A program made the translations under genes and the position numbers. Below the pieces are notes generated by a model, which was given only the letters and a program-made list of their open reading frames with translations, did no database searches and had not been told where the DNA came from. Source: Helcococcus bovis (GTDB taxonomy: Bacteria; Bacillota; Clostridia; Tissierellales; Peptoniphilaceae). Taken from it: 64,000 nt of DNA. The stretch is from the NCBI RefSeq assembly GCF_046035435.1, contig NZ_JBFNFH010000004.1. One strand, given 5' to 3'. Position 1 is the first letter of the stretch, and the number at the start of each line of letters is the position of its first letter. Below, piece after piece: positions 61,351-64,000 of the stretch.

Positions 61351-62091
61351 ATGGATTTTTTAAAACATTTTTTTAGAAATAATTTAGATGATCATTCATT
61401 TGGATTGTTTAGAACATTTCATACAGGGGCGATAATACTTTTAATATTATTAACTTTGTTTGTAATAAGTTTTAGAAATAAAGATAAGAAAAAACAAGAA
61501 AATTTACTTAAAATAATGGGATCATTACTATTACTTGATAAGATTATAATGTTTATATGGATGATTTCTTCAGGATTTTATACACTTGAAGCATCATTAC
61601 CAATCTATAATTGTAGAATTGTAGCATGGTTTTTCATATATGATATATTTATTGGAAGTAAAACTTTAAGGAAAATAGGAATTTATTGGGGACTGATGGG
61701 AGGTATACTTGCGATACTTATGCCAGAGCCATACGCATTTAGATTCCCACATTATACAAATTTTCAATTTTTCATTTTCCACTATTTAATATTTTTAATT
61801 GCAATTTATAATATAGTAATAAGAAAAGAAAAGTTAGTAAAAAAAGATTTGTTATTTGCAGTGAAATTTACAGCAATATATAATTTGTGTGTAATGATAT
61901 TTACTTTATTATTAAGAAATTATTACCCAAAGACAAACTACGGATTTTTAGCTGAATCGCCAAATGTTGTAAAAAGTTTAGTATCACTAGAAGGTTTTCC
62001 ATATTATGTATTTGTTCTATTTTTATATTCAGTTATAATGATTGTTATGCATTTTGTTGCCAAGTTATTTTACAAATTATCATGGAAATAA
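61351..62091 (+). CDS. YwaF/TIGR02206-family membrane protein
   Basis: A 246-residue protein with six or seven helices. An N-terminal FRTFHTGAI with a conserved His, PIYNCRIVAWF and MPEPYAFRFPHYTNFQFFIFH (first part: MPEPYAFRFPHY) are typical of the YwaF/TMEM164-like group. Function unknown. AAGGAGAGG before the ATG. Confidence 0.8.
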   Translation: MDFLKHFFRNNLDDHSFGLFRTFHTGAIILLILLTLFVISFRNKDKKKQENLLKIMGSLLLLDKIIMFIWMISSGFYTLEASLPIYNCRIVAWFFIYDIFIGSKTLRKIGIYWGLMGGILAILMPEPYAFRFPHYTNFQFFIFHYLIFLIAIYNIVIRKEKLVKKDLLFAVKFTAIYNLCVMIFTLLLRNYYPKTNYGFLAESPNVVKSLVSLEGFPYYVFVLFLYSVIMIVMHFVAKLFYKLSWK

Positions 62092-62168
62092 ATAATATCC
62101 ATTTTATAAAATTAGGTGTATAATAAATTTGTAGATGAGTCATATTTAATTATGACAAAGGAGGAAAA

Positions 62169-63356
62169 ATGAATTATTTAAATAGGGCAAGAGAGCTATT
62201 TAACGATGTTATTAGTGTAAGAAGAGATTTACATCAAAATCCAGAAGTTGGGTTTGAATTACCTAATACCGTTAAAACGATAAAAAATAAATTGGACGAA
62301 TTTGGAATAAATTATGAAATGCTGGAAGATACTTATGCTATAATAGGGTCTTTAGGTGATTCTAAAAAAGGAAAATCTATTTTATTAAGATCTGATATGG
62401 ATGCTTTAGCTATTGAGGAAAAGTCAGAGCATAAATATAAATCAAAAAATGATAATGGTCATTTGTGCGGTCATGACATGCATGCAAGTACTCTTATTTT
62501 AACCCTAAAGATGCTAAAAGAAAATGAAGAAAATCTTGAAGGACAGGTGCGCTTTTTATTTCAACCTGCTGAAGAAACGTTGAATGGTGGCAAGTTAATG
62601 CTTGAAAAGGGGATTTTAGATAAACTGAAAGTAGATGCTGGTTTGGCTTTACATATGTGGCCAAATGGAGAAGAATTAGGTGTATTGATTTCAAAAGGAC
62701 CTGCTCTTGCTTCAGCATTAAATTTTAGAATCACTATTAAAGGGGTGGGAGCGCATGGTGCTATGCCTTTTACAGGTGTTGATCCTGTTTTTGTAGCAAG
62801 TCAAATTATAAATGGATGTAATGGAATATTAGCTAGAGAATTACCTTCAAGCAAGGGAGCGTCTTTATCAATGGGATATATAACAGCTCCTGGTGGTCAA
62901 GTTAATGTTGTACCAGATACAGTTATTATTGAAGGTACATCGAGATCTTTATATGGAGAAAGCTCAAAACATGTGGCTAAAAGACTCCCAGAAATTGTTG
63001 AACATATTGGTAAAGCTTTTAGAGCTGAAACAGAGTTTGAAGTTTTAGCAAATGTTCCACCATTAGTAAATACAGATAAAATAGCAGATTTAGTTAAAGA
63101 TTCTGCAACATCAGCTTTGAATGGAGAATATATAGTAGAGTTTATAGAGCCTGGATTGGCATCTGAAGACTATGCACATATTGCTAGCAAGCTTCCTGAA
63201 TCTTGTTATTTCTTTGTTTCTTGTCCACTGCCAGATGAAAATGGGAAGGTATATGCTGTGCATCACCCATATGTACAATTCAATGAAGAAGCATTGATAA
63301 TAGGCTCAGCTTCAATGGCACAGTCTGCTGAAAATTGGTTAAGAGAAAATAAATAA
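62169..63356 (+). CDS. M20-family amidohydrolase
   Basis: A 395-residue zinc hydrolase of the M20D group (hippurate, indole-acetyl-amino-acid and N-acetyl-amino-acid hydrolases). The metal and catalytic motifs are visible: HQNPEVGFE, SDMDAL, CGHDMHAS (Cys ligand typical of M20D), FQPAEE, and a C-terminal EDYAHI. A dimerisation domain lies at about 180-290. Substrate cannot be told from sequence. AAAGGAGG before the ATG. Confidence 0.87.
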   Translation: MNYLNRARELFNDVISVRRDLHQNPEVGFELPNTVKTIKNKLDEFGINYEMLEDTYAIIGSLGDSKKGKSILLRSDMDALAIEEKSEHKYKSKNDNGHLCGHDMHASTLILTLKMLKENEENLEGQVRFLFQPAEETLNGGKLMLEKGILDKLKVDAGLALHMWPNGEELGVLISKGPALASALNFRITIKGVGAHGAMPFTGVDPVFVASQIINGCNGILARELPSSKGASLSMGYITAPGGQVNVVPDTVIIEGTSRSLYGESSKHVAKRLPEIVEHIGKAFRAETEFEVLANVPPLVNTDKIADLVKDSATSALNGEYIVEFIEPGLASEDYAHIASKLPESCYFFVSCPLPDENGKVYAVHHPYVQFNEEALIIGSASMAQSAENWLRENK

Positions 63357-63375
63357 TATAATTTTATATAAAAAT

Positions 63376-63459
63376 ATAACCACCAATTTTAATGATTTGA
63401 ACTAAAAGGTTGATAAAATAAATATCAACTTTAATATTCTTTCATTATTTGGTGGTTAT
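63376..63459. terminator. Long rod-like hairpin between convergent genes
   Basis: Three nested stems: ATAACCACCAA with TTGGTGGTTAT (63376-63386 and 63449-63459), AATGA with TCATT, and GTTGATA with TATCAAC around 63410-63429. T-rich flanks on both strands support termination in both directions. It is longer than an ordinary terminator and could be a palindromic mobile relic. Confidence 0.6.
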
Positions 63460-63480
63460 TTTATAAAATGACAATTTAAA

Positions 63481-63990
63481 TTATTCTAAAAATGCATTTA
63501 ATATAGATTGAGCTCCATCAGTGATCACCGACAAACCAACTAATATGTTTAAAGCAAATAATGCTCTAATAGGATGTATAGCTAGTGAAAGTCCGTATAT
63601 TATAAGTAGAATGGAAATTATAATAGAAAACCATTTAAATTTATTATTTAATTTTAATCCTACAGATAATCCCGTTATACCATCAACAATAAACCAGGCA
63701 CTAACCAAATACAGTACAAGAGTTGAAGAAATTTTAGGGTTAAATAATAAAATCAAACCTAAAATTACAAAAATTATTGAATTTAATAATAATATCCAAT
63801 TAGTATTATTTGAAGATTTATTTTTGAAAAATACAACTCCTGTAAATATACCTCTAATAAGTATAGTAAAAGCTAAAAGTGTAGCAATACTTAGTAATGT
63901 TAATATTGGTGTACTTAAAAGATAAATACCAAGTATAACTAAAGCAATACCAATACCAATTGATAAAAATTTATTTTCACTTTTTTTCAT
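63481..63990 (-). CDS. HdeD/DUF308-family membrane protein
   Basis: A 169-residue protein with six helices arranged as three pairs (GIGIALVILGIYLLSTP; LNSIIFVILGLILLFNP; IISILLIIYGLSLAIHP), each ending in a Pro-containing motif. This internal repeat is the DUF308/HdeD pattern. Function unknown; HdeD in enteric bacteria is tied to acid resistance. GGAGGAAAAT before the ATG at the window edge. Confidence 0.82.
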   Translation of the reverse strand: MKKSENKFLSIGIGIALVILGIYLLSTPILTLLSIATLLAFTILIRGIFTGVVFFKNKSSNNTNWILLLNSIIFVILGLILLFNPKISSTLVLYLVSAWFIVDGITGLSVGLKLNNKFKWFSIIISILLIIYGLSLAIHPIRALFALNILVGLSVITDGAQSILNAFLE

Positions 63991-64000
63991 ATTTTCCTCC

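Overview
The window is AT-rich, Gram-positive (Firmicutes) DNA. Genes have strong GGAGG-type ribosome binding sites, arginine is mostly AGA, lipoproteins carry lipoboxes, and there is a decayed wall-anchored surface protein with an NPETG sorting motif. Gene content (GatCAB, a five-gene Nqr operon, carbohydrate ABC transporters, no respiratory oxidases) fits a host-associated, fermentative anaerobe, probably of the Peptoniphilaceae/Tissierellia type (Helcococcus, Parvimonas, Peptoniphilus). The genus is inference only. No rRNA, tRNA, CRISPR array or intact transposase gene was seen.

1-13.5 kb is a host-glycan locus: two LplB/YtcP-type permeases and a lipoprotein binding protein, a cytoplasmic beta-helix protein resembling GH110 alpha-1,3-galactosidases, a GH38 alpha-mannosidase, a GH125 exo-alpha-1,6-mannosidase, an RpiR/SIS regulator, two zinc-motif-less ROK kinases and a GH1 enzyme. 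Together they look like import and intracellular dismantling of N-glycans, recalling streptococcal loci. 13.5-28.5 kb holds an XRE regulator with a small membrane protein and a NatAB-like ABC exporter, a MATE exporter, a nucleoside deoxyribosyltransferase, a tpx/flavin-reductase pair, a cation/proton antiporter, two membrane proteins, and the tsaE-tsaB-rimI-tsaD-pcrA operon.

28.5-33.1 kb is an accessory island between pcrA and ligA, genes that are usually neighbours in Firmicutes. It contains ucpA, five hairpin-like 44-45 nt repeats, a decayed surface-protein gene, a secreted beta-rich protein and a lipoprotein behind a consensus promoter with a palindromic operator, and a miniature IS3-like inverted repeat lodged in a terminator loop. 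33.1-40.3 kb is ligA-gatC-gatA-gatB-rdgB-yfcE followed by galM.

40.3-48.9 kb is a maltodextrin operon on the minus strand (malE, an unknown membrane protein, an unusually long malF, malG, the msmX/malK ATPase, malR, malQ), with a consensus promoter and a clear operator before malE. Its ATPase may also energise the first ABC transporter, which lacks one. galM and malQ converge on two structurally related hairpin elements with a shared conserved core.

48.9-64 kb holds a stand-alone E2-like acyltransferase, a phosphatase pseudogene, nqrBCDEF without nqrA, a YunD-like 5'-nucleotidase, a pyruvate oxidase pseudogene, a nagB plus split chromate-transporter operon, a TcyP-like cystine symporter, a YwaF-like membrane protein, an M20 amidohydrolase and an HdeD-like membrane protein.
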